Shown here in pieces: positions 36,434 to 44,283 of a stretch of DNA of 64,000 nt. The translations under genes and the position numbers were made by a program. Under the pieces are notes generated by a model, which was given only the letters and a program-made list of their open reading frames with translations, was not told the DNA's origin and searched no databases. The DNA comes from Pedobacter ureilyticus (lineage in GTDB: Bacteria; Bacteroidota; Bacteroidia; Sphingobacteriales; Sphingobacteriaceae), in assembly GCF_005925345.1 (NCBI RefSeq), contig NZ_SSHJ01000001.1:620001-684000 (forward strand), in the 5' to 3' direction. The stretch's first letter is position 1. Every line of letters starts with the position of its first letter.

Positions 36434-36465
36434 CTTGCTAAATCGATTTTTTAATTCTACCTTTA
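36434..36465 (+). promoter_or_regulatory. Probable operator-promoter of the ricin/propeller lipoprotein gene
   Basis: CTTGCTAAATCGATTTTTTA from 36434 keeps the TTGCTAAA arm and central CG of the locus operator but has a poor right arm. CTTG (36434-36437) is followed after exactly 20 bp by TACCTTTA (36458-36465), a 7/8 -7 box. The ATG is at 36505. The same 20-bp geometry as other sites supports it despite the weaker match. Confidence 0.55.
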
Positions 36466-36504
36466 AATTCAACTATTAAATTAGAAAACCAAATATTCAA
36501 ATTG

Positions 36505-38415
36505 ATGAACACTTTCATGATTAGAAAACTACTCTATCTATTAGGCCTGGTACTGATTATTTCTTGCAAAAAAGATCACAAGCAACCTCCTAGCCCTGGG
36601 CGAATGATTAAAGAATTTAAGCTAGAAACCGGGCAATACGGAAGCGCTAGCATTTATGCAGAAAACGATAATTATAAAGTATTGGTTAGGCTTAGACCCG
36701 ACGCGGATTTAAAAGCCATCAAACCTATCATCAAGATTTCTGATGATGCAACCATACAACCTGCCTCGGGAACAACTATCGACGTATCTGTTAACAAAAC
36801 GGTAACTTATACCATTACATCGGCCTCTGGCCAGAGCAGAAAATGGGAAATAGAGTTTAGAGTTTTCGACTCTAGTATTAGCGATTATGGCACTTACAGC
36901 ATTGCTAGCGCTATAAATACCCGAGTGATACAAGTGCAAGGCAATGCAAATTTCAACGAAAAGTATTTAGACAATGCCACCATGAACGTAGGTGATGCAG
37001 AAATTGCCACAGGCGAAAACCTAAAAAGATGGCAAGAGTGGCATATCATCTACAATTCTACAGTAAACGACACTAAGTATTACCAGATTAGAAACTTATT
37101 TAGCGGATTATTTTTAAATGCGTACGCCGCGGGAGAACCAGTAAGACAAAAATTAGAATTGAAAACAACTAATGATACACAACTCTGGAAAATTGAAGAA
37201 TCTACCCAAGAAGGCAAGTATGAGATTTCTAACAAAGCCAACGGTTTGTATTTAACCCTGAGCGGTACGGGCAATGGTATTCAAATTACCCAAGAAGCAA
37301 AAGCAAATGCCGACAAGCAAAAGTGGGAAATAACAAAATTACCTAATGATAGTTACCGCGATGGCGATGTAACTAACTTTTTCGCCCGAACTACCGGCTC
37401 GGTGGCGTTTGACCAAGGCAACAGTATCCCTTTAGCCGATGGAAGAGTACTTTGGGTAACGCAGGATGCTTGGTACCAAAGCTCGCTTGCGCCAAATGGA
37501 AATCTTTACGGTAACCAATTTATATCTTACACCAACTCCATCATCATTCAGCCTACGGCTACCAACTGGAGCCCAAGCGCACCAATGATGACCGCTGATG
37601 GCAGGGCAAACGGAAATGTTGGAAATTTAATACCAAAATATCCTGGTAAAACCTGGAGCTGGCCAGGAGCAGGCGTTCAAATCGGAGATGATGTTTATAT
37701 CCACAATAGAGAAGGGCAAGGTTTAGGAACTGATGACGACCATCAATCTCTGTTTAAATTAACTCCGATAACGGCAACACATTGGAAAACAGAACGCACA
37801 GCACCAGCAGGGCTTACCGCCTCAGAAAAACTTGTGGGTTTTGCCTCTGGTATGGTCAAAGCAAATGATGGCTATGTATATGTATATGGTAGCCGTACAG
37901 ATCCAAACAGTTTTGGCTTCGAATCGTTTCTACACGTAGCACGTTTCCCTCAAAACAATACCCAAAACTGGACTTTCTGGAACGGAAGTGCATGGGTGGC
38001 CACGGCGTCAATCGCATCTACAGCGCATATAGCAAAAGGCTTAGGTACAAATTTTGTAAGTTACCTAAATGGCAAATACATTTACTTAACCATGGATCAA
38101 GGTTTTTACTGCGACATTCCATCACTTAACATGTATGTCTCTACTTCTACTAGTCCTACTGGGCCATTTACTCCTCGAAAACTGGTATACAGCTTTACGG
38201 AATTCTACAAGGGCTCAAATGCAAGAGTATATACTCCGTTGATACATGCCCATGCCAATAATGGAAAAAATGAATTGCTATTAACTTACAGCATGAATTT
38301 TGGCGCTTGTGTAAATACGGGAGATGGTGCCATAAAAGAAAGCGATGGCAATTACGACCCTTACTATTATCGCGTAAAAGGTGTACGTATTCCTTATGAA
38401 TTGTTGGGATTGTAA
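36505..38415 (+). CDS. Lipoprotein with ricin-B-like lectin and C-terminal propeller domain
   Basis: This 636-residue surface lipoprotein has lipobox IISC (Cys21). An N-terminal Ig-like segment (about 35-115) resembles DUF5018-type domains of SusE/F-like proteins. A ricin-B/CBM13-like lectin follows (about 170-275; YYQIRNLFSGLFLNAY, LWKIEE, YEISNKANGLYLTLSG, KQKWEI). The C-terminal domain (about 285-636) has blade-like repeats (GNSIPLADGRVLWVTQDAW, DDVYIHNREGQG, GYVYVYGSR) reminiscent of DUF4185 proteins, some of which are known D-arabinan hydrolases. Catalysis is not proven by any motif I can name. The preferred start is the ATG at 36505, not the preceding TTG. It is divergent from the GH92 operon and probably in the same regulon. 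Confidence 0.75.
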   Translation: MNTFMIRKLLYLLGLVLIISCKKDHKQPPSPGRMIKEFKLETGQYGSASIYAENDNYKVLVRLRPDADLKAIKPIIKISDDATIQPASGTTIDVSVNKTVTYTITSASGQSRKWEIEFRVFDSSISDYGTYSIASAINTRVIQVQGNANFNEKYLDNATMNVGDAEIATGENLKRWQEWHIIYNSTVNDTKYYQIRNLFSGLFLNAYAAGEPVRQKLELKTTNDTQLWKIEESTQEGKYEISNKANGLYLTLSGTGNGIQITQEAKANADKQKWEITKLPNDSYRDGDVTNFFARTTGSVAFDQGNSIPLADGRVLWVTQDAWYQSSLAPNGNLYGNQFISYTNSIIIQPTATNWSPSAPMMTADGRANGNVGNLIPKYPGKTWSWPGAGVQIGDDVYIHNREGQGLGTDDDHQSLFKLTPITATHWKTERTAPAGLTASEKLVGFASGMVKANDGYVYVYGSRTDPNSFGFESFLHVARFPQNNTQNWTFWNGSAWVATASIASTAHIAKGLGTNFVSYLNGKYIYLTMDQGFYCDIPSLNMYVSTSTSPTGPFTPRKLVYSFTEFYKGSNARVYTPLIHAHANNGKNELLLTYSMNFGACVNTGDGAIKESDGNYDPYYYRVKGVRIPYELLGL

Positions 38416-38443
38416 GACCTTAAAATAAATTATCTTTCACTGT

Positions 38444-38492
38444 AAAGGTGTCTGGTTCTTAATGTATTAAGTTAAGAATTTAGACACCTTTT
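38444..38492 (+). terminator. Rho-independent terminator after the ricin/propeller gene
   Basis: AAAGGTGTCT (38444-38453) pairs with AGACACCTTT (38482-38491); inner arms TTCTTAA and TTAAGAA extend the stem. A T-rich stretch follows. It is 28 bp after the stop codon. Confidence 0.75.
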
Positions 38493-38525
38493 GGTTTTAG
38501 AGCAAAATCAAAGTTTTACTTTATT

Positions 38526-38638
38526 TATCCGACTACTGCTTGGCAGCAGGTAAAGATGATAGGCGTCGCTGCAAAAAATCTGATGGCGGATCGGAATTAT
38601 TACATCAATACAAGAGAATTGCGGTCGATAAATGAATA
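38526..38638 (+). pseudogene. Orphan 3' end of an M1 peptidase gene
   Basis: This stretch translates to YPTTAWQ-like residues through NTRELRSINE and a stop, nearly identical to the last 37 codons of the intact peptidase at 39057-40775. The upstream part of the gene is missing: the sequence before 38526 is unrelated. It is the left part of the 234-bp direct repeat. Confidence 0.85.
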
Positions 38639-38759
38639 GGGCTTTGAGTTTCACCCCAGCTCATGACCTATTATTTTTTCGAATTGTACTTTAAAATATC
38701 TTTTTAACAGAAAAGGCGCAATTTCTTGCGCCTTTGGTGATGACGCTGGGATTCGAACC
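38526..38759 (+). repeat. Direct repeat copy A (234 bp), ending in a tRNA 3' remnant
   Basis: This copy matches 40662-40895 with a constant offset of 2136 bp, no gaps and about nine differences counted by eye. It carries the peptidase 3' end, the AAAAGGCGCAA/TTGCGCCTTT hairpin (38711-38735) and, at 38745-38759, the sequence GCTGGGATTCGAACC, which is the T-arm of the tRNA-Lys read from its 3' side. Homology stops inside the tRNA T-arm, as expected for a tRNA-targeted recombination junction. Confidence 0.9.
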
Positions 38760-39056
38760 TTTTTCTAATTCCTACGTTTTATGACTATCTGTAAAGGTTT
38801 CGATTACTAATTTACCGAATCGCTCACCTTTCTACTTGTATCTTTTAGTTGCAGTTGCTTTAGCTTAAATACGGTTTTTAAGCTAATAAACGCAATAGTC
38901 AATTCATTTCTTTTGCAAATAAAATTGAAAAGTTTGACTAGTACTTGTTAGACTTTTTATTTCCTTTTTACACTAACTACTTTTAGGGGTTAGGTGTGAT
39001 ACTTGGTCTTTCAGGCTTGGCACTTCGACTTTTTTACTTAAATTAACGACGATAAA
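38760..39056. other. Intergenic stretch between repeat copy A and the M1 peptidase gene
   Basis: These 297 bp are AT-rich; no gene, palindrome or confident promoter was seen. The sequence differs from what follows the tRNA T-arm at copy B. Confidence 0.5.
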
Positions 39057-40775
39057 ATGAATAAAACCCTATACACTGAACTTTTGCTGCTTTGTACATG
39101 TCTTTGCTTTACTTGGTCGAAAGTAAGCGGAGCGCCAGTCGACACAAGTTCTATAACGCTTTTGGATGCCAAAGCCAAGCAGTTTGCAGCCATGTCTCTT
39201 TCTGACGTAGGAGGTACAAGTGAACAGATTCCTATTGGCATATCGCCAGAACGTAGTTGGTGGAACTTGGTACACTATAACATTAGGTTAAAGCCCAACT
39301 ATGCGAATAAGTCGATTTCTGGATCAAATGAACTGAGCTTTGCGGCGCTGAAAGATGGCATTGTGATGCAGATAGACCTTAAGGCACCGATGCGCATTTC
39401 TGCGGTCAAATGGAAAGGGAGGCCACTTGCTTTTGAGCGGCGGGGTGATGCCTATTTAGTGAGTTTTCCTAAGCTTGTTAAAAAGGGAGAGCGCAGGACG
39501 ATTTTGCTGGAATTTGATGGACAGCCTCCAGTGTCTTTAAATGCGCCATTTGAAAACGGCTGGATCTGGGCGAAGGATGATCGGGGCAGACCTTGGATGA
39601 GCGTAGCCTGCCAGGGCAAAGGGGCGAGTATCTGGCTTCCCTGCAAGGAACTGCTTTATGATAAGCCGGACAGGGGGATCGACTTTTATTTAACCGTACC
39701 CGATACGTTGACTGCAGTTGCGGGCGGGCGGCTAAAGGAAAGAAAGGACAATAAAGATGGAACGGCTACCTTCCACTGGAGGGTGTCTAGTCCGATCAAT
39801 AACTATAACATCATTCCCTATATCGGAAAATATGTGAGCTGGGAAAAACCCCACTATGGACTAAAGGGCAGATTGGACTGTACGTACTGGGTGTTGGACT
39901 ATAACCTTTCGAAAGGCAAACAGCACCTTGCGCAGGCAGATACTATGCTGCGTACCTTTGAGTATTGGATGGGGGCCTATCCTTTTTATGGAGATGGCTA
40001 CAAGTTGGTGGAAGCGCCGATGCATGGAATGGAGCACCAGGGAGCGATTGCCTACGGGAATGGTTTCCAGAATGGTTATCGTGGTAAGGATTTGATTTCT
40101 GGGACAGGCTGGGGACTAAAATGGGATTTCATACTGGTGCATGAAAGTGCGCACGAGTGGTTCGGCAACAGTATTACCTCGAGTTCCAATGGAGATACTT
40201 GGCTGCATGAGGGTTTTGCCAAATATTTGGAGACCCTTTATACTGATAAGGTCTTTGGCACTGCAGCAGGTAACGAATATACTTTAGGCACCTGGAAGCG
40301 GATAAAGAATAACCTGCCGGTGTTGGGCACTAGCACCCAGGACAGGTACTATAAGGGGGCGGCTTTGCTCCACATGGTTAGGCAGCTGACTGGGAACGCT
40401 ATTTTTCGAGACTGGCTTCATGGGCTGAATGAGCAGTTTGCCCACCGGACGATAACCACCGCCCAAGTGCTGGCGTATCTGAATAAGTTGACCAAAAGGA
40501 ATTTTTCGAAGATGTTTGAGCAGTATCTCAAGACCGTTCAGGTACCCGAATTGGAGTACTGTTTCCTAGAAGGAAAGCTTTATGTTAGATGGAACAATTG
40601 TATCAATAACTTTGATATGCCCCTTAACATTGCTGCTGATGGTAAAAACTTCAATAGGGTATATCCGACAACTGCTTGGCAGCCGGTAAAGATGATAGGT
40701 GTCGCTGCAAAAAATCTGACGGTGGATCGGAATTATTACATCAATACAAGAGAATTGCGATCGATAAATGAATAG
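39057..40775 (+). CDS. M1-family zinc metallopeptidase
   Basis: This 572-residue secreted peptidase (N-terminal hydrophobic signal, cleavage about KVSGAP) has a gluzincin site: His362-Glu363-x-x-His366 in VHESAHEW and the third ligand Glu385 in WLHEGFAKYLE, 18 residues later. GMEHQGAIAYG (324-334) replaces the GxMEN substrate motif of classical M1 aminopeptidases, as in many bacterial relatives. It is shorter than full M1 enzymes and lacks a large C-terminal helical domain. Its DNA is visibly richer in G and C than neighbours, and its 3' end is duplicated 2.1 kb upstream beside a tRNA remnant, so it was probably acquired or duplicated by recombination at tRNA-Lys. Confidence 0.88.
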   Translation: MNKTLYTELLLLCTCLCFTWSKVSGAPVDTSSITLLDAKAKQFAAMSLSDVGGTSEQIPIGISPERSWWNLVHYNIRLKPNYANKSISGSNELSFAALKDGIVMQIDLKAPMRISAVKWKGRPLAFERRGDAYLVSFPKLVKKGERRTILLEFDGQPPVSLNAPFENGWIWAKDDRGRPWMSVACQGKGASIWLPCKELLYDKPDRGIDFYLTVPDTLTAVAGGRLKERKDNKDGTATFHWRVSSPINNYNIIPYIGKYVSWEKPHYGLKGRLDCTYWVLDYNLSKGKQHLAQADTMLRTFEYWMGAYPFYGDGYKLVEAPMHGMEHQGAIAYGNGFQNGYRGKDLISGTGWGLKWDFILVHESAHEWFGNSITSSSNGDTWLHEGFAKYLETLYTDKVFGTAAGNEYTLGTWKRIKNNLPVLGTSTQDRYYKGAALLHMVRQLTGNAIFRDWLHGLNEQFAHRTITTAQVLAYLNKLTKRNFSKMFEQYLKTVQVPELEYCFLEGKLYVRWNNCINNFDMPLNIAADGKNFNRVYPTTAWQPVKMIGVAAKNLTVDRNYYINTRELRSINE

Positions 40776-40895
40776 GGCTTTGAGTTTCACCCCAGCTCAT
40801 GACCTATTATTTTTTCGAATTGTACTTTAAAATATCTTTTTAACAGAAAAGGCGCAATTTCTTGCGCCTTTTGTGATCCCGCTGGGATTCGAACC
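40662..40895 (+). repeat. Direct repeat copy B (234 bp), ending inside tRNA-Lys
   Basis: This is the partner of 38526-38759. It includes the last 37 codons of the intact peptidase, the hairpin and the 3' part of the tRNA-Lys gene up to the T-arm. Here the homology is embedded in intact genes on both sides, so this is the original arrangement and copy A the remnant. Confidence 0.9.
40847..40872. terminator. Bidirectional terminator between peptidase and tRNA-Lys
   Basis: AAAAGGCGCAA (40847-40857) pairs with TTGCGCCTTTT (40862-40872) around a 4-base loop, with A- and T-runs on both sides. It serves the convergent peptidase and tRNA genes. The same hairpin is at 38711-38735 in repeat copy A. 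Confidence 0.85.
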
Positions 40896-40946
40896 CAGGA
40901 CCACTACATTAAAAGTGTAATGCTCTACCAGCTGAGCTACGGAATC
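40874..40946 (-). tRNA. tRNA-Lys (anticodon TTT)
   Basis: The minus strand folds as a complete tRNA: acceptor GATTCCG/CGGGATC (one wobble), D-arm GCTC...GAGC, anticodon stem TTACA/TGTAG with loop CTTTTAA (anticodon TTT), and T-arm CTGGG-TTCGAAT-CCCAG. The discriminator base is A and no CCA is encoded. It decodes AAA/AAG. It is the probable attachment or recombination point of the repeat described here. Confidence 0.95.
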
Positions 40947-41181
40947 TTCCTTTGTTTTAAGGAGGTGCAAATATAGAAATTTCAAATTATCATTCAAACT
41001 TTTTTTCAGAAAAAGACGAGTTTATTTTAACAACACCACCTAAGCACCTGATTTAAATTTATTTAGTGACTGATATAAGTTTAAGCGATACTTTCTGCGA
41101 TATGGCTTTCTTTACCATTTCACATCAAACAGGTTTCGAACATCCGTTCTATTTTACCAGTTTGCACTCACTTATCATATT

Positions 41182-42213
41182 TTATTTCTCGTGTGCCTTT
41201 AGCCATTTAGGATACTCTTTAGCCAACAGATTTTGAGCAAAAGTACCATACCATGCATAACCGTACCTCCGTTCTTGGCTCACATCTTCTATCCTATCTT
41301 TTATAGAATTATCCCTATCACCAAATATTGGTTTATTGGTTTGTAGATCGTAGAAACGAGCCCAGCTTATAGCATCTGGAGCGGCAACTAATCCCTTATC
41401 CTTCTCACCTATTTTATCATATTTCAATCCTATAATTTTTGTTCCTTCAAACCAAGCTACAGCATTAGCAATGGCGGTTTTAACCTCCTCTGATGGATTT
41501 TTAAGCTTCATTAAAAACCTCACTACGCCAACCGATTCGCCCGTACTTAACGAAGCTGGCTCAAAAGCCCTTGCCTTAGCTGGCACAAGCGTATTTTGAT
41601 CGTATTGTGCTGCCCAAATAGTCGGCCTACCATGTTGAACTACTTGTGTTTTTAAGATACAATCTACGCCACGTTTTACCGCATCTTCGGCCTTTGAAAT
41701 GTATTTAGCATCTACCACCTCAAAACCATTTTTTTGATAAACTATGTTTAACATAATGGTCAGTGCGTTAATCATTGCATTATCATTATAGGTAATCTCT
41801 GCTCGGTAACTGCTTTTATCCGGATAATACTGCGGCCAACCACCATTAGGATATTGTGCTTTTAGCAAGTAATCAATTCCTCTTTCTGCTGCTTTAAGAT
41901 ACGACAGATTGCCTGTGCTTTTGTACGCCAAAACCAACGCATTAATCTCTCTAGAAGTTGCTGCATTGTCAATAGTAGCGTGCATATACGATGTTGCCCT
42001 TATTTTTTCACGCAACTCGTCTGTTAGCGGAAGCTCGTATTTTACCACGCTTTTATCATGCAATTGCTTAGGCCAAGCGCCATTACTCAACTGATACACC
42101 AGCATCTTTTCGGCAATACTATCGGTTTTAGCCTCAGATTTAGCAACCTTTTGAGCGGTAGCACAACTGCTCAGCGTAATGCAAGCAATAAATACAATAA
42201 TAAAATTTTTCAT
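41182..42213 (-). CDS. PL10 pectate lyase, lipoprotein
   Basis: This 343-residue enzyme should cleave polygalacturonate by beta-elimination. It has lipobox LSSC (Cys17) and PL10 features: NGAWPKQ near residue 45, TIDNAAT (about 81-87), AQYPNGGWPQYYPD (about 118-131), TYNDNAM and WAAQYDQNTLVPAKARAFEP (about 206-225). It is the last gene of the pectin operon, separated from the GH105 gene by a palindromic repeat at 42245-42325, which may let it be transcribed less. Confidence 0.9.
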   Translation of the reverse strand: MKNFIIVFIACITLSSCATAQKVAKSEAKTDSIAEKMLVYQLSNGAWPKQLHDKSVVKYELPLTDELREKIRATSYMHATIDNAATSREINALVLAYKSTGNLSYLKAAERGIDYLLKAQYPNGGWPQYYPDKSSYRAEITYNDNAMINALTIMLNIVYQKNGFEVVDAKYISKAEDAVKRGVDCILKTQVVQHGRPTIWAAQYDQNTLVPAKARAFEPASLSTGESVGVVRFLMKLKNPSEEVKTAIANAVAWFEGTKIIGLKYDKIGEKDKGLVAAPDAISWARFYDLQTNKPIFGDRDNSIKDRIEDVSQERRYGYAWYGTFAQNLLAKEYPKWLKAHEK

Positions 42214-42244
42214 TTTAGTTTTTATTTTGCCTCGACATTTAAAC

Positions 42245-42325
42245 CGTCATTGCGAGGTACGAAGCAATCTTAAAGCGATTACATCTTAACCAATTAGTAA
42301 GATTGCTTCGTACCTCGCAATGACG
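42245..42325. repeat. Perfect 28-bp inverted repeat, GTCATTGCGAGG type
   Basis: Arms of 28 bp (42245-42272 and 42298-42325), containing CGTCATTGCGAGGTACGAAG, are perfectly complementary around a 25-base loop. Almost the same arms recur at 62316-62380. It lies between two genes of one strand (GH105 and PL10), so it could attenuate transcription into PL10. Confidence 0.9.
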
Positions 42326-42336
42326 ACAATAGGATT

Positions 42337-44280
42337 TTATTTCTTAACTAAGGCTTGTTTTGCCAACCAGTTCACTAGTTCTTGCCCTGCTTCGTAGTTT
42401 TGATAACCAGCCGGAAGTTTCCTGCCATCCACATACTCGTTGTACAACCAAGGATCGCCAATTACAAATACTGTTCCTTTTCCAAACTTGGTTACCGACA
42501 TCACATCATCACCATCTTTATCTTTTAAGATAGATTTTGCCGCTCCAGACAACTTCAAGCTGCTGTATTCTTTAATAAACAAATCCTTTGGTTTAAAAAT
42601 TTGGTTACCAGCAGCCACTACTACTTTTGCCGTTTCAAAATTGGCAGCAACCGGAACCGTTCCTTTACTATCTCCTTTAAAATGCACACCAAAAACATTG
42701 GCTAACTTATTAAAATTGCTTAGCTCTGCGTTTGGCGCATCATTAGCCATTAATACCAACACACCTCCAGCTTTAATCCAAGCAGCTATTTGCTTCACAT
42801 CTGTGGCAGAAACAAACTTTGGATTAGGATTTTCCTTCTCAAAATCGGGATCTACAATGATATAAACTGAGGCATTTTTTAAGTTTGCCGCAGTAGGTGC
42901 CTGATATAAAGTACTGGTTTTAAATCCCGAATTTCGGAACTGATCTGCCCAAAAAGAGAAACCACCATTGCTCCGCTCTTCCCATTTGTAGTGCCAAGAT
43001 AAATCGTTATTGCTTTGGTCTTTTTTAACTTCGTTGTTAAAGTAAGAATCTAACACCACTGCTTTACCTTTACCAGGCTTTGGCATCGCTGCCATTTCCA
43101 TTTCGTTTAAAGCCAGCAAAAATGCGCCTACACCTTTGGGGTCGTTAGTAATTACTCGTTCGCTAATGTAATATTCGTAACTGCCATCACGGTAAGGTTT
43201 ACCGCCCAAACCAGATACCGCAACTGTACCTTTTAAGCTAATTTTACCCGGAGCATCTTGCTGTACAAATTCCTTTTGCATGCCCTTGTACGCTTTATCT
43301 GCTACTGCGAAATACGAATTTGGCAACCAGCCATTTCTAACAGCTTTGGCCAAAGTATACACAAACATACTCGATGCCGAAGCCTCTAAGTAATTCCCTT
43401 TTCCAGTCGGTTTATCCAATACATCGTACCATAAACCTGTTTTTTGATCTTGTACTTTTTGTATGGCGGCTGCAAAGCGATTTAAAATAGCCACAATTTC
43501 TTTCTTTCGAGGATGTTTTTCTGGGAAGTTCTCCAATACATCTACCATGGCCATACCATACCAACCCATGGCCCTACCCCAAAAATTTGGCGATTTACCA
43601 GTGGTTTTATCTGCCCAAGCTTCCGCCTTAGACTCGTCCCAACCGTGGTACAACAAACCTGTTTTGGCATCTCTGGAGTTTTTCTCCATCCACACAAACT
43701 GGTTGGCAATATCATCAAAAGCTTTTTCATCCTGAATTAAAGCTGCATATTCTGCGTAAAACGGCTGGCCCATGTACAAACCATCTAGCCACATTTGCCA
43801 AGGATAAATCTTCTTATGCCAAAATCCACCTTCTTTGGTACGAGGGTGTTCTTTTAACTGATCCCACAACAAGGTGGCCGCTTTAAAATATTTCTTGTTA
43901 CCTGTTACCTTGTACAAAGTCAATAACGAACGCCCGTTCTTTACGTTGTCGATATTGTAATCGCTTTGTTTATAACGTTGGATATCCCCTTCTTTGGTTA
44001 CAAAGAAATCCATACTTTTTTGCATGTACTTGAAATATTCGCCATCACCAGTACGTCTCCACAAACCATCAATTCCTTCTAAAATCACACCTTGATCGTA
44101 AGCCCATTTTACACGCTTCGGCTTAGCCGGATCTAGGTTTAATGAATCTTTCCAAATCTCCATCACCGTTGCTGCCATTTGTTTTGACAATGGCGTTAAC
44201 GTTTGGCTTTGCGCCGCTGCATTGAAGCACAAAACCGATGAGGAAACGGCTACAACACCATATTTAAAAATCTTGTTCAT
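42337..44280 (-). CDS. GH105 unsaturated (rhamno)galacturonyl hydrolase with C-terminal GATase-like domain
   Basis: This 647-residue protein has a signal peptide ending AAAQ. The N-terminal (alpha/alpha)6 domain (about 30-400) carries GH105 features: WAYDQGVILEG, YPWQMWLDGLYMGQPFYAEYA, SPNFWGRAMGWYGMAMVDVLE, NYLEASASSMFVYTLAKA and DGSYEYYISE. It removes the unsaturated uronic acid left by pectate or rhamnogalacturonan lyases. The C-terminal 230 residues (VVLDSYFNNE, ASVYIIVDPD, AWIKAGGVLVLMANDAPNAE, GTVFVIGDPWLYNEY) look like a DUF4350 or glutamine-amidotransferase-like sugar-binding fold; usual GH105 proteins of about 380 residues lack it. It is cotranscribed with the GH28 gene (3-bp gap). 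Confidence 0.9.
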   Translation of the reverse strand: MNKIFKYGVVAVSSSVLCFNAAAQSQTLTPLSKQMAATVMEIWKDSLNLDPAKPKRVKWAYDQGVILEGIDGLWRRTGDGEYFKYMQKSMDFFVTKEGDIQRYKQSDYNIDNVKNGRSLLTLYKVTGNKKYFKAATLLWDQLKEHPRTKEGGFWHKKIYPWQMWLDGLYMGQPFYAEYAALIQDEKAFDDIANQFVWMEKNSRDAKTGLLYHGWDESKAEAWADKTTGKSPNFWGRAMGWYGMAMVDVLENFPEKHPRKKEIVAILNRFAAAIQKVQDQKTGLWYDVLDKPTGKGNYLEASASSMFVYTLAKAVRNGWLPNSYFAVADKAYKGMQKEFVQQDAPGKISLKGTVAVSGLGGKPYRDGSYEYYISERVITNDPKGVGAFLLALNEMEMAAMPKPGKGKAVVLDSYFNNEVKKDQSNNDLSWHYKWEERSNGGFSFWADQFRNSGFKTSTLYQAPTAANLKNASVYIIVDPDFEKENPNPKFVSATDVKQIAAWIKAGGVLVLMANDAPNAELSNFNKLANVFGVHFKGDSKGTVPVAANFETAKVVVAAGNQIFKPKDLFIKEYSSLKLSGAAKSILKDKDGDDVMSVTKFGKGTVFVIGDPWLYNEYVDGRKLPAGYQNYEAGQELVNWLAKQALVKK

Positions 44281-44283
44281 CTA

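Noticed and set aside
38760..40661. Integrative element with integrase between the repeat copies
   Set aside because: The interval contains only the peptidase gene; no integrase, transposase or mobilisation gene is present.
42440..42865. 141-codon plus-strand frame opposite the GH105 gene
   Set aside because: Antisense shadow of the C-terminal domain of GH105, with no start context or domain.
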